A stretch of DNA of 33,446 nucleotides. Source: JABSQH01 sp039194665. GTDB lineage: Bacteria; Actinomycetota; Acidimicrobiia; Acidimicrobiales; Ilumatobacteraceae. The stretch's first letter is position 1; each line of letters starts with the position of its first letter. The notes beneath the pieces are model-generated. The model had not been told where the DNA came from. It saw only the letters and a list, made by a program, of their open reading frames with translations, and ran no database searches. A program made the position numbers and the translations under genes. The stretch lies in the NCBI GenBank assembly GCA_039194665.1, contig JBCCVW010000025.1, positions 1-33,446 of the forward strand, in the 5' to 3' direction. Positions 1 through 8,927 of the stretch are shown here, in pieces.

Positions 1-3000
1 CTGGTACTGGTCGAGTCGTTCGCCGATGGCGCCACCGGGGTGGTCCACCCCCTCGACGGCACCCCCCTCCGCGACGAGCGCGACGACGAGGCCGATGGCG
101 CCAACGTCCCGCCATCGCTCGACGGCGCCGACGTGTCGTTCGCCTACCCGACGCTGACCGCCACCGCCAACGGTTGGCAGGCCACCGACGGAACCGGTCG
201 GGTGTCGACATTCGGCCCGAACGGCAATCTCATCGCGGTCGACGCGTCGGCCCAGGATGGATACGCCCGCACCGAGTACGACGTCGTCGCCGACGGCGGC
301 CGGCTGCTCGCAGTCACCGATCGCACGACCGGTCGCACAATGACGTTCACCTACCGCGGCGACCGCAGCTGCCGTCCGCCAGCGGGATTCGACGGCGGCG
401 CCGGCGACCAGGCCCTGCTGTGCACCATCGCCGGATTCGACGGCACCGAGACATCGCTCGGTTACCTCGATGGCCGCCTGGCGCGCATCGAGGCGGCCGG
501 CGCAACGACCGACGTCGTCTACGACGGCGCTGGCCGCGTCGTCGAACTGCGTGAGCCGATCGCTGCCGACGCGGTGGCCGCCGGCGTGCGCCCCGACGAC
601 GCGTCGGTGCGCTGGTCGATCGGCTACGACGACCAGGGCCGCGTGGCCCACGTGGCGACACCCGAGCCGACGCCAGGCGCGGCCGAAATCACGCGCAGCT
701 ACCAGTACGGATCCGGTACGACGACGGTGCATGTCATCGACGACGGCGGAGAGCGCGTCGCGCTGACCGTCGAGTTCGACAGCGACGACGCTCGTCCGAC
801 GTTGCAGCGCAACGCCGCGGGTGCCACCACGCAGTACCTGTACGGCCCCGACGGGGCGCTGCTCGGCACGATCGACCCGCAGGGGCAGCAGACCACGTAC
901 CACCACGACCCGGCGACGTCGACCGCCACGTTGTACGGGCCTGCGCCCGCTGCCTGGTTCGGCGACGACGGCGTCCCCCTCCCCGCTCATGCCGATGCTG
1001 TCGCCACGCAGGTGCAGTCGAACGGCGCCGGCGCGGGCGCCCACGCCACGTTCAGCTCGGCGAACTCGATGGAGGCCGTGCGCCTGATCACCGGGCCGCA
1101 CATCGAGGCACCGGCATCGATCGACACGTCGACGGACTGGCGCACGACACTCAGCGCCGATCCAGCCGTGAACGCCGGCGACCAGCTACGCATCAGCGCC
1201 TCCGGCGTCGACGCCGCCGCATCGACGGTGATCGTCAACGGCACCGCCTGCGCACTCGGTGAGGGCTGCCCGATCGACGAGGTCGGCAGCACCAACCGGT
1301 CGATGCTCATCGCCGACCTCCACGTCGCCGCCGGCACCTCGGCGATCGACGCGACGATCCAACGCTCGACCGACGGCGGCGCCACCTGGGCCGACGTGCC
1401 CTTCGACTCGTTCAGCGGCAACGACCTGCCAACCACGACCACCCACAACGACGTGTACCGCTCCGGGACGGCGGCGGTGACGACGGTCGAGGACACGGTG
1501 TACGCCGACCCGGCGGCCGGCATCGTCGACCGCTACCTACGCGACGGCCAGGCCACCGCCACGCTGCGGCACGAAGCGCTCGACCCGGCCGCCGACCAGT
1601 GGGGCCGTCCGACCGCAATCGTTCGTCCGTCGGGCCTCACCACGACCCTCGATTACTGGGGCAGCACTGCGAGTGCAACGCACCCGCTGACGGGTGAGTC
1701 GTTGGCCCAGACCGGTCAGCGCAAGAACATTCAGATCGGCAATGGCGCGGTGTACACGACGATCTACGACGGCGCCGGCAACCCGGTCGCCACGCTGATC
1801 GATGGCACCGTCGTCGAGGCCGTCGTCTACGACGCTCGCGGGCGCATGGAGCGTCTCGTCACCCCGTCGGGAACCAGCGAGGTGATCTACGGCGCCAACG
1901 GCGATCCACTGCGCACCGACGTCGCCTCGTCGCTGAGCACCGGCGATGTGTTCGTGTCGACGACCACCGACCTCCTCGGACGGACCATCGAACAGACCGA
2001 CGTGTGGGGTGTCACGTCGCAACTGAGCTACGACCGCACCGGCAACCTCGTGTCGGTCGTGACGACCACCCCCGATCTGTCGACCACCACGCGCACCTAC
2101 ACGTGGGATGCCGCAGGGATCGCCGAAGATCGCGTGGTCGCAGTGGACGGTTCTGTCGTGTGGGCGCGCATCACCGAACGCGACCACGCCGGCGACGCAA
2201 CGGCCATCGAATACAGCAACGGCACCACGGTGCGTCTTGCGATCGATCCCGCCACGGGCGTCGAGTCGGCGACATGGACCGACGCTGCAGGCGGCGTATG
2301 GAGCGAGACGATCACGAGTTCCACTCAGGCCGACCGGACGCTCAGCCAGGTGCTCAGCACCCCGACGTCGACGGCGACGTTCGGATTCGGCTACGACCCC
2401 TCGAGCGGGGCGTTGATCGACGCCACCCTCGAGGTGATCGGCGATGGGGCGATGAGCGCCGACTGGACCTACTCGTCGACCTACCCCAATGGCGACTGCG
2501 GCGCGGCGCACATGCTCGCCGACGGCGCCCGTGGCACCGCGGTCGCCACGATCGACGGCGTCACGACAACGACCACCACCTGTTACGACGCCGACGGCGC
2601 AGCGGCGGGACAAAACCGCACCACCGACGGAGTGACCGAGCCGGTGCGTGTCGAGGTCAACAGCGGCAACGTCGTCGCCTACGACGAGGTCGAAATGGCC
2701 TACGACGCGACGGGTCAGCTCGTCGCCGCCAACGACGGCGAGACCATCCTCGAGTTCACCCGCGGCACCGACAGCGAGATCCTCGAACGGCGGACCACGA
2801 CGGTCGACACCGGCACGATGATCACCCGGACCGCATCGGCCGGCCTGACGCTCGACGAGCACAACGACCCGATGCTGCAGAGCATCGAGTTCCCCGGCGG
2901 GGCCGCCGTGACGATTCCACTCGGCGACGCCGCCGGCTGGTCGTTCCTCAACGCGGGCGGCGACGTGTGGTTCACCACCAACGCCGCAGGTATCGCCGAG

Positions 3001-3882
3001 GCGACCGTCGCCATCCTCTACTCCCCCGACGGCGAGTTGCTGACGACCGACACCGCCGACGCCGCGTGGAAGCAGGGGAACAACGGCGACTCGCTCGGCC
3101 TGGCCACCGAGCTGGTGATCTTCGGCGCCCGGGTCTACGCCCCCGGCCTCGCCTCGTTCACCACCGCCGACCCGTTGGCTCACGGCGGGAGCACTCCCTA
3201 CAACTACGCCAACGGCGACCCGATCAACCTGGTCGACCCCACCGGCAACGCGCCGGAATGGGTGACGAAGTTTGCCAACTTCCTCGACAGCGTGCCGCCG
3301 TGGGCCGAGTTCGTCGTCGTGCTCGTCGTGATCCTCGTCGCCTTCATCCCGGTCGTTGGCCCGGCGCTGGCAGCCGCGATGAGCCTCGTGCTCGCCGGCT
3401 ACTACATCTACAAAGGCGTCACGGCGATCCTCGACGGCGACATCGCCGCCGGAATCCTGTACCTCACCGAGGCCGTGGTGATGCTCGTCTCGTTCGGCTA
3501 CCTGGCCAAGAGCGCTGCTGCGGGCAAGGGGATGATGACGACGAAGACGAGCGTCGTCGGACGCAACCACGTCGTTCCGCAGAAGAAGTGGAAGGGCGTC
3601 TGGAAAACGCGCAACTCCCGGGTGAAGACGGCGAACGTACACAGGAATCCACGGACGAGCGTGAGCAACCACGCCGACAACCTGTACCGCAACGAGCCGA
3701 CGCCGATCCGCTCCCAGTCGAGCCAAACGATTTCGGCGCCGCACAGCTTCCACCCCCGGGTGGTGACGACGACGAAGTTCCGCACCGGTGCGCTGGTGAT
3801 GATCTTCGCCAACGTCCCGATTCTCGGGATGAACCTGGTCGCCGCGACGAACCAAGGCCCGAACAGCGGGGGTGGCTCGTGA
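1..3882 (+). CDS. RHS/YD-repeat protein with C-terminal variable domain, 5' truncated
   Basis: The reading frame is open from the first base of the window, so the N terminus lies upstream; 1293 residues are visible. YD-type repeats run through much of the visible part (for example YDGAGRVVELREP, YDDQGRVAHV, YDARGRMERLV, YDRTGNLVSVV). A non-YD insert of roughly 200 residues (about nt 950-1540) interrupts them and looks like a beta-rich binding domain I cannot name. The hallmark RHS core end is at nt 3121-3246 (GARVYAPGLASFTTADPL, then YNYANGDPINLVDPTG). After DPTG come about 211 residues: hydrophobic segments at nt 3301-3516, a basic region and a last hydrophobic stretch near nt 3790-3850. In RHS proteins the shell encapsulates a variable C-terminal, often toxic, domain; I do not recognise this one. 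The stop overlaps a possible GTG of the next gene. Confidence 0.9.
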   Translation: MVLVESFADGATGVVHPLDGTPLRDERDDEADGANVPPSLDGADVSFAYPTLTATANGWQATDGTGRVSTFGPNGNLIAVDASAQDGYARTEYDVVADGGRLLAVTDRTTGRTMTFTYRGDRSCRPPAGFDGGAGDQALLCTIAGFDGTETSLGYLDGRLARIEAAGATTDVVYDGAGRVVELREPIAADAVAAGVRPDDASVRWSIGYDDQGRVAHVATPEPTPGAAEITRSYQYGSGTTTVHVIDDGGERVALTVEFDSDDARPTLQRNAAGATTQYLYGPDGALLGTIDPQGQQTTYHHDPATSTATLYGPAPAAWFGDDGVPLPAHADAVATQVQSNGAGAGAHATFSSANSMEAVRLITGPHIEAPASIDTSTDWRTTLSADPAVNAGDQLRISASGVDAAASTVIVNGTACALGEGCPIDEVGSTNRSMLIADLHVAAGTSAIDATIQRSTDGGATWADVPFDSFSGNDLPTTTTHNDVYRSGTAAVTTVEDTVYADPAAGIVDRYLRDGQATATLRHEALDPAADQWGRPTAIVRPSGLTTTLDYWGSTASATHPLTGESLAQTGQRKNIQIGNGAVYTTIYDGAGNPVATLIDGTVVEAVVYDARGRMERLVTPSGTSEVIYGANGDPLRTDVASSLSTGDVFVSTTTDLLGRTIEQTDVWGVTSQLSYDRTGNLVSVVTTTPDLSTTTRTYTWDAAGIAEDRVVAVDGSVVWARITERDHAGDATAIEYSNGTTVRLAIDPATGVESATWTDAAGGVWSETITSSTQADRTLSQVLSTPTSTATFGFGYDPSSGALIDATLEVIGDGAMSADWTYSSTYPNGDCGAAHMLADGARGTAVATIDGVTTTTTTCYDADGAAAGQNRTTDGVTEPVRVEVNSGNVVAYDEVEMAYDATGQLVAANDGETILEFTRGTDSEILERRTTTVDTGTMITRTASAGLTLDEHNDPMLQSIEFPGGAAVTIPLGDAAGWSFLNAGGDVWFTTNAAGIAEATVAILYSPDGELLTTDTADAAWKQGNNGDSLGLATELVIFGARVYAPGLASFTTADPLAHGGSTPYNYANGDPINLVDPTGNAPEWVTKFANFLDSVPPWAEFVVVLVVILVAFIPVVGPALAAAMSLVLAGYYIYKGVTAILDGDIAAGILYLTEAVVMLVSFGYLAKSAAAGKGMMTTKTSVVGRNHVVPQKKWKGVWKTRNSRVKTANVHRNPRTSVSNHADNLYRNEPTPIRSQSSQTISAPHSFHPRVVTTTKFRTGALVMIFANVPILGMNLVAATNQGPNSGGGS

Positions 3883-3971
3883 ACTCGCCTCGCACCGACG
3901 GCATTCAGCGGACGAGCCCCGCAACCACGACGACCACGAACACCACGACCGAGAAGATGGAAGACAGCACC

Positions 3972-6900
3972 GTGAAGAAGAACAAGAAGAAGATCGCCAC
4001 CGCCACCGCCATCGCTGCCACCATTGCCGCCGGGCCGATCGTCGCCCCGCTCACCGCCGATGCCGGCGATACCAGCGGCGCCACGGTGGCGGTCGCTAGG
4101 GAACGCCACGGCCCCGGTGTGTTCAACGGCCCGGGCGGCACGGTCGGCAACGGCGACACCGTGGTCGGTTTCACCCCGACGCTGCCGCTCGACGCCCCGT
4201 CGGGTGAGATCATCCTGCGCGACGGCAATGGTGATGTCTTGACCACCTCCGGCGCCGTCGACGACGACTGGACCGTCGCCGAAGGCGTGCTGGCACCTGG
4301 CGGCTCGTACGCCTGGGATGCGCTCGACAGGACGGGCGGCCAGCAGACGTGGGTGGCCCCGCCAGTTCATCACTACAGGAACGGAACGCCACCGATGCAG
4401 CTTGGGGCGACCAATGCGATCGTCGAGTCGGTGCAACCTCCGCAGACATTTTCAGTTGCTGCCGGACATGGCACCAACAGCGCCGCCTCCGGCTTGTCGA
4501 CCCGCTTCTGGCCGCACGTCGACCCCAACGAGCTCGTCGACGTCGACAGCGGCGGCAGCGTCGACCTCCTTCCCGGCACGATGATCCCCGGCGCCGGTTC
4601 TGAGGTGATCAGCAGCTCGATCGCCCTCGATGCGACGCACGAAGCGATCTACGAGTGCATCCACACCGAGTACCCGGTCAACTCGCCCGGCGGCGGCGTC
4701 GACACCACGCATATTCACTGCGGATACGACTACGCCTTCGACGCCACGGTCACCAACCGCGCAGCTGGTGCCGACGCGGCGGCACACAACATCGAGGGTC
4801 GCAACGTCGCCCCGTCGTACCAGATGACGATCACCGACGATCAGACCGTGGCCGGCGACGGGTTCGTGCTGTCGACCGCCGAGGAGAACATCATCTCGGC
4901 TGCCTATCCCGTGCAGACCGGGTTCGGCTACCGGATGCTCGGCTACATCGAGGTCCCCGAGTCGGGGACGTACACCTTTGGCACGACGAGCCCCGCAGGG
5001 GCTCGGGCCTACCTCTACGACACGACCGCCGACGACCTCGGCAAGTTCGAGATCAGCGCGGCCGACGCGTGGTCGCCCGCCGAACTCGCCACCACCTGCG
5101 GGGCATCGTCGAATCGGTTGAGCTTCGAGAACCCATTCATCCGCACGCACGGCGGCGGGCGGTACCACGAGTACAAGTACGAAGACGGCGAGCCCGACTG
5201 GTACCAGTTCCCCGACGCCGAGTGGGCCAGCCTCTCATCCAAGCTGCGCACGAACTGCACCCTCGACACGACGGTCCGCTGGGGCCAGTCGGTCGAGCTC
5301 GAGGCCGGCACGTTGTATCCGATCGACGTCGCCGGCTGGGTCGGTGTCGCCGGCGGCGAAATCGGCCTGCACGTCGACGGCCCAGTCGCCGAGGCCGGCC
5401 CGGTCCCGACCGCATGGCTGACCCCCGCGCCGTCGAACGTGATCGACTTCGAGCGTTCGATCGCCCCGGCGTCGACGCTCGACGGCGAGCTGCTCGCGTG
5501 GTCGATGAACGGCTACGGCGACGAGCTCGTCGGCATCGATCCCGACCGCGGCCTGGTCAGCTACGCCCCCGACGGGCTCGGTGGCTGGTCGATGGTCGGC
5601 CAGGTGTCCGACGTGGTCGAGCTCCCAACGACGGGGCACGCGGTCGCCACCGGGCAGGGTCGTCTCGATCGGGCGACCGCTCCCGGGGCCCCATCGATGA
5701 ACGGCGTCCCGGTCGACTCGGCCAGCGGCACGATCGAGGTCGGCCTGCGCCAAGGTCAACTCGTGAACGGACAGATCACCGCCAGCGGCTCGACATCGGT
5801 CGGCATGCTCAGCCGCAACGCATCCCTCACGGTCGATGCGTTGCGCTTCGATCTCGACGCCGATGGCACGATCATCGGGGGTGAGGTCAGCGGTGGCCTG
5901 TACTCGAGTTATCCAGCGGGCACGACCAGCCCGCTCACCTCAGTGGAGGGCGAACTGCAGGAGGGCACGGTGCGGCTCGTACTGCGCAACCAGCACCAGA
6001 TGGAGATGGCCGAGCTGTTCCTTCCCGTCGCTCCCGCCGACGATGTCCGGCCGGTCGGACCGACCTCGTTCGCCGTGAACCGGTCCGGTGTGAAGATCCA
6101 GAACCTCACGCCGACGTCGACCGGGCCGGCGCGCACGGTCAACGTCCTGGACGGCGGCGGTGCGCTCAACGGCACCTTCACTGCCAGGGCGGAAACCAGC
6201 GGACAAACGTGGCCGACATTCCACGACCTCACCATCAACTCGCTCACCTTCGAACTGGCAGCCGACGGCGCACTCGTCGACCCGCAGATCTCGGGGTCGA
6301 TGCGCACGGTCGACCTCCACGGCGGCAGTGACACCAACGCATCGCTGTCTGCGCTCACAGGCCGACTCGACCCGACGACGATGCGTCTCGAAGTCGAGGC
6401 GCGCGCCGGGTTCCGCCGGATCACCATGTCATTGCCGGTCAACCTCTCCTCGATCGCCACATTCCCGCAGCACGCCATCGCCAGCAGCGACTACGGCGAC
6501 ACCGTCGTCGTCGCCGCCGATCCGACCGGACTGGGCGGCAACGGCGCGGGCGACGTCGCACTGGTCACCAAGCGCACCGACAGCGACCCACTCGCTGCCG
6601 ACAATGCCGACATCGTGTGGATCAGCGAGTTGTACGCCGACGGCGACGCCCCGACCACGGTGGGCACACTTCCTCAGTCGGTGCAGATCACACCCGACGG
6701 CTTCACGGTCGGCGTACTCCAGCCCGTCGCCGGCGGCGGCCATCGTGTCGACGTGTTCGATCGGTCGTCGCTGTCGGCCCCGTGGCAGCAGTACGGATCC
6801 TTCGACATCGATCGCGCCGCGGTCGGCACGCATGCCACCGTGCCGTTTGCCGTCGGTCGCGACGGGCTCGACCGGTTCGTCGCCATCAGCTCGGGCGACG

Positions 6901-7403
6901 CGGTCACGATCTCGACGAGTCGCAACGGCACATGGTCGACAGTCGCCACGCACCCGACCGCCGGACCGGTGACGTCGCTGTCGTTCGACTACTTCGCCGA
7001 GCACCTGGCGATCGGCCAGCCGACCACCGGCACCGTTGTCGTGCTCGAACGGGCGGGCAACGACTGGGTCGTCGACACGACGTTGCAGCCCACCGATGGC
7101 GCCCGATTCGGGTCGTCGGTGGGGTTCAGTTGGGGGCTGCTCACCGTGGGCAGCGACGGCACCTACTCGTGCGGCATGCCCAACTGCGGAGCGCCCGGCA
7201 CGTTCACGCCGGGCAGCGCCCGGGTGTACCGCGATATCGACGGTTCGTGGGGCGAGTACGGCAGCTGGTTCAACGTCGAACTCGGCGAGGGCACCGGCCC
7301 GTCGGCCGCCGTCGCTCAGGGCGGCACCGCGGTGGCTCCCCGCCTCGCCGGCGTCTCGATCGGCGTGCTCGACCTCCCCAGCGCCTCCCCCGGCCTGATC
7401 TGA
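3972..7403 (+). CDS. Large secreted multi-domain protein (PA14-like region, duplicated domain, propeller-like C terminus)
   Basis: About 1143 residues. GTG 3972 is preferred as start: GGAAG lies 8 nt upstream (3959-3963) and the protein then begins with a classic Sec signal, KKNKKK followed by a hydrophobic Ala/Ile/Thr stretch ending near ADA. In-frame starts at ATG 3957 and GTG 3879 (overlapping the RHS stop) are alternatives. Residues about 310-475 resemble a PA14-like carbohydrate-binding region (ESGTYTFGTTSPAGARAYLYD). Two copies of a ~105-residue domain follow (nt 5725-6036 and 6142-6450). The last ~300 residues have short repeated strands with Ser/Gly-rich turns (GDTVVVAADP, EHLAIGQPTTGTVVVLER, GARFGSSVGFSWG), typical of FG-GAP or Kelch-like propellers. 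No catalytic motif is recognised. It is directly downstream of, and probably co-transcribed with, the RHS gene, suggesting a surface or export partner, which is inference. Confidence 0.8.
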   Translation: MKKNKKKIATATAIAATIAAGPIVAPLTADAGDTSGATVAVARERHGPGVFNGPGGTVGNGDTVVGFTPTLPLDAPSGEIILRDGNGDVLTTSGAVDDDWTVAEGVLAPGGSYAWDALDRTGGQQTWVAPPVHHYRNGTPPMQLGATNAIVESVQPPQTFSVAAGHGTNSAASGLSTRFWPHVDPNELVDVDSGGSVDLLPGTMIPGAGSEVISSSIALDATHEAIYECIHTEYPVNSPGGGVDTTHIHCGYDYAFDATVTNRAAGADAAAHNIEGRNVAPSYQMTITDDQTVAGDGFVLSTAEENIISAAYPVQTGFGYRMLGYIEVPESGTYTFGTTSPAGARAYLYDTTADDLGKFEISAADAWSPAELATTCGASSNRLSFENPFIRTHGGGRYHEYKYEDGEPDWYQFPDAEWASLSSKLRTNCTLDTTVRWGQSVELEAGTLYPIDVAGWVGVAGGEIGLHVDGPVAEAGPVPTAWLTPAPSNVIDFERSIAPASTLDGELLAWSMNGYGDELVGIDPDRGLVSYAPDGLGGWSMVGQVSDVVELPTTGHAVATGQGRLDRATAPGAPSMNGVPVDSASGTIEVGLRQGQLVNGQITASGSTSVGMLSRNASLTVDALRFDLDADGTIIGGEVSGGLYSSYPAGTTSPLTSVEGELQEGTVRLVLRNQHQMEMAELFLPVAPADDVRPVGPTSFAVNRSGVKIQNLTPTSTGPARTVNVLDGGGALNGTFTARAETSGQTWPTFHDLTINSLTFELAADGALVDPQISGSMRTVDLHGGSDTNASLSALTGRLDPTTMRLEVEARAGFRRITMSLPVNLSSIATFPQHAIASSDYGDTVVVAADPTGLGGNGAGDVALVTKRTDSDPLAADNADIVWISELYADGDAPTTVGTLPQSVQITPDGFTVGVLQPVAGGGHRVDVFDRSSLSAPWQQYGSFDIDRAAVGTHATVPFAVGRDGLDRFVAISSGDAVTISTSRNGTWSTVATHPTAGPVTSLSFDYFAEHLAIGQPTTGTVVVLERAGNDWVVDTTLQPTDGARFGSSVGFSWGLLTVGSDGTYSCGMPNCGAPGTFTPGSARVYRDIDGSWGEYGSWFNVELGEGTGPSAAVAQGGTAVAPRLAGVSIGVLDLPSASPGLI
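5725..6450 (+). repeat. Intragenic tandem domain duplication
   Basis: Two diverged copies, nt 5725-6036 and 6142-6450, share an ordered pattern: G-x-hydrophobic-NG-xx-TA, then LT(V/I)(D/N)xLxF(D/E)L, DG(T/A), SG, LxGxL, TxRL, and a final M-x-LPV-like strand. Copy 1 has LTVDALRFDLDADG and LFLPVAP; copy 2 has LTINSLTFELAADG and MSLPVNL. The match is at protein level only, so the duplication is old. Confidence 0.65.
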
Positions 7404-7422
7404 CGAGCGTGCGCATCGTCGC

Positions 7423-8145
7423 CTACTCGAACATGGCGACGGTGCGCATGCGTCGTTCGACGTGGTACTCGAGGGCGTGTGTGGCCAGCGCCGACACCTC
7501 GTGGGTGACCGCCGACTCGTCCAACGCGAGTGCGCTGGCGAGGCGGCCACCGAGGATGTCGCGGATCACCACCAGCGCATCGGCCGACAACGGATGCCCC
7601 GAGCGACAGCTGCGGCACAACACACCGCCCTCACCGAGATCGAACGCCACGAACTCAACATCGGGCTCGGCGCCGCCACAACGCACGCAGGTGTCCAGCT
7701 CGGGGCGCATGCCCTCGTTGGCCAACAACTTCCAGTAGAAGCCGGCGACGGTCAGTGGTGCGGGCCGGTCGGCGATCGCCCGCAACGCGCCGACCGCCAT
7801 CCGGTACAGATCTGGATTCGGCTCACGTTCCAATGAGAGCTGCTCGGCCGCCTCGAGCACCGCCAATCCCTGCGAAGCTCGGTCGAGCGAGGAGAGCATC
7901 GGCGACAGTGGCTCGACCGACTCGGCCTGCGACACGATGTCGAGCTCACGGCCACGCACCAGCAGCACACGTACATGGCTCATCGGCTCGAGGCGGGCCC
8001 CAAACTTCGAGCGCGTCTTGCGCACTCCCTTGGCGACGGCTCGCACTTTGCCGTTGTCGGCGGTGAGCAAGACCACGATGCGGTCCGCCTCGCGCAGTTT
8101 GTAGGTGCGCAGCACGACACCCGTGTCGCGATACAGCTCACTCAT
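7423..8145 (-). CDS. recO: DNA repair protein RecO
   Basis: 240 residues, the usual RecO length. RecO acts in RecFOR recombinational repair, annealing strands and helping load RecA at SSB-coated gaps. The N-terminal OB-fold signature is clear (YRDTGVVLRTYKLREADRIV, then VRAVAKGVRKTRSKFGARLEP). A helical middle follows, and a zinc site is formed by CVRCGG near residue 155 and CRSC about 30 residues later. It ends 20 bases past the stop of the convergent secreted-protein gene. It lies 21 bases downstream of the NgBR-like gene on the same strand and is probably co-transcribed with it. A recO-uppS neighbourhood is common in Actinobacteria. Confidence 0.95.
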   Translation of the reverse strand: MSELYRDTGVVLRTYKLREADRIVVLLTADNGKVRAVAKGVRKTRSKFGARLEPMSHVRVLLVRGRELDIVSQAESVEPLSPMLSSLDRASQGLAVLEAAEQLSLEREPNPDLYRMAVGALRAIADRPAPLTVAGFYWKLLANEGMRPELDTCVRCGGAEPDVEFVAFDLGEGGVLCRSCRSGHPLSADALVVIRDILGGRLASALALDESAVTHEVSALATHALEYHVERRMRTVAMFE

Positions 8146-8166
8146 CGCGCCAGGCCAGAGCCGCGC

Positions 8167-8823
8167 TCAATCGTCACCGAGCGATTCGTCGCCGAGCGGG
8201 TCGATGCCGCCAAATCGACGCTCCCGATGGGCGAAATCGGCGATCGCGTCGACCAGATGCGCCGGACCCAACGCATCCCACACGGTTGGCACGAACACCA
8301 ACTCGCCGTAGGCGAGCTCCCACACCAACGACGGCGGCAGCCGCGTCGATGGGCCGAGCACCACGATGAGGTCGGGCTCACAATCAGCCGGGGCGTACAG
8401 CGCCTCGGCAACCGTCGCTTCGTTGATCGGGTCGTTGGCGTCGAGGGTCGACATCGCATCGGCAAACCGTTGGCGACCGTCGCCGCAGGGATCGACGATC
8501 ACCCGGCACGCCCCCACCTGGCGCTCCCACCGGTCGGTGCGCTCCCCGCCGATGTGTTCCACGAGGGGTGGGCCTTGTTCGAAGGCGCGCACTGTCAAGA
8601 ACGACGCCTCGGCGCGGTCGGCGACCGCGCCGAGGTCAGCCACGCGTTGATCCCACCGCGCCTCGCCGAGGTCGTGCCACTCGCCCAACGTCCCGCCGAC
8701 CACCATCACGTGCCGCAACAGCTGCCGTGACGACGCACGATCAGATGACTGTGCGGCCGATCTCGCCGATGACGCGCCGGCTGACTGTGCGGATGGTCTG
8801 GCCGTCTGCGCGCGCCGCGACAC
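8167..8823 (-). CDS. UppS-fold, NgBR/Nus1-like non-catalytic cis-prenyltransferase subunit
   Basis: 218 residues from GTG 8823, chosen because GGGAG sits 8 nt upstream (8832-8836). The first ~35 residues are Ser/Ala/Arg-rich. From residue 38 the protein can be laid over UppS by eye: HVMVVGGTLGEW replaces HVACIMDGNGRW, so the catalytic Asp is lost. FLTVRAF matches LTVFGF. PDLIVVLGPSTRLPPSLVWE (150-169) replaces the pyrophosphate-binding RTSGExR/FLLWQ region. Retained are AYGE (171-174, equivalent to the AYAE of homodimeric UppS) and the C-terminal RERRFGG (200-206), the RxG tail. Catalytic motifs lost but Glu and RxG kept is the profile of eukaryotic NgBR/Nus1, whose equivalent region also reads PDL...GP. 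It is head to head with uppS. Function as a partner of UppS is inference; a decayed paralogue is the alternative. Confidence 0.75.
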   Translation of the reverse strand: MSRRAQTARPSAQSAGASSARSAAQSSDRASSRQLLRHVMVVGGTLGEWHDLGEARWDQRVADLGAVADRAEASFLTVRAFEQGPPLVEHIGGERTDRWERQVGACRVIVDPCGDGRQRFADAMSTLDANDPINEATVAEALYAPADCEPDLIVVLGPSTRLPPSLVWELAYGELVFVPTVWDALGPAHLVDAIADFAHRERRFGGIDPLGDESLGDD

Positions 8824-8831
8824 CGTCGTTA

Positions 8832-8836
8832 CTCCC
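8832..8836 (-). promoter_or_regulatory. Ribosome binding site deciding the start at 8823
   Basis: GGGAG on the minus strand, 8 nt before GTG 8823. The frame stays open upstream to 8910, but no comparable site precedes the earlier start codon, so this site sets the N terminus of the NgBR-like protein. Confidence 0.55.
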
Positions 8837-8910
8837 ACCCCTCCATCATTCCATGCGGGAGGCCGCGATCCTCGTCTCGTCGCCACCGCATCGGCGACCG
8901 ACCGCAGCAC

Positions 8911-8927
8911 TAGCGTGGTCCGCCGTG
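8911..8927 (+). promoter_or_regulatory. Leaderless-type -10 element of uppS
   Basis: TAGCGT (8911-8916) ends 8 nt before GTG 8925 and no Shine-Dalgarno sequence is seen. The arrangement fits transcription starting at or next to the start codon. No convincing -35 hexamer is visible about 17 nt upstream. Confidence 0.5.

Noticed and set aside
1537..3924. Open frame of 795 codons on the minus strand opposite the RHS gene
   Set aside because: The product is Arg/Gly/Val/Asp-rich low-complexity sequence without any family pattern, and the plus strand clearly encodes YD repeats. It is a GC-rich antisense shadow.
8167..8823. Reading the UppS-like minus-strand gene as a simple pseudogene
   Set aside because: The frame is intact, has a ribosome binding site, and specifically keeps AYGE and RERRFGG while losing only the motifs present in its neighbour. 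Random decay would not be expected to do that, though relatives must be checked.
8824..8910. Longer N terminus for the NgBR-like protein starting at 8910
   Set aside because: GTG 8823 has a good ribosome binding site, and the longer form would run close to the uppS start and promoter. The first ~35 residues even of the shorter form are already unlike UppS.
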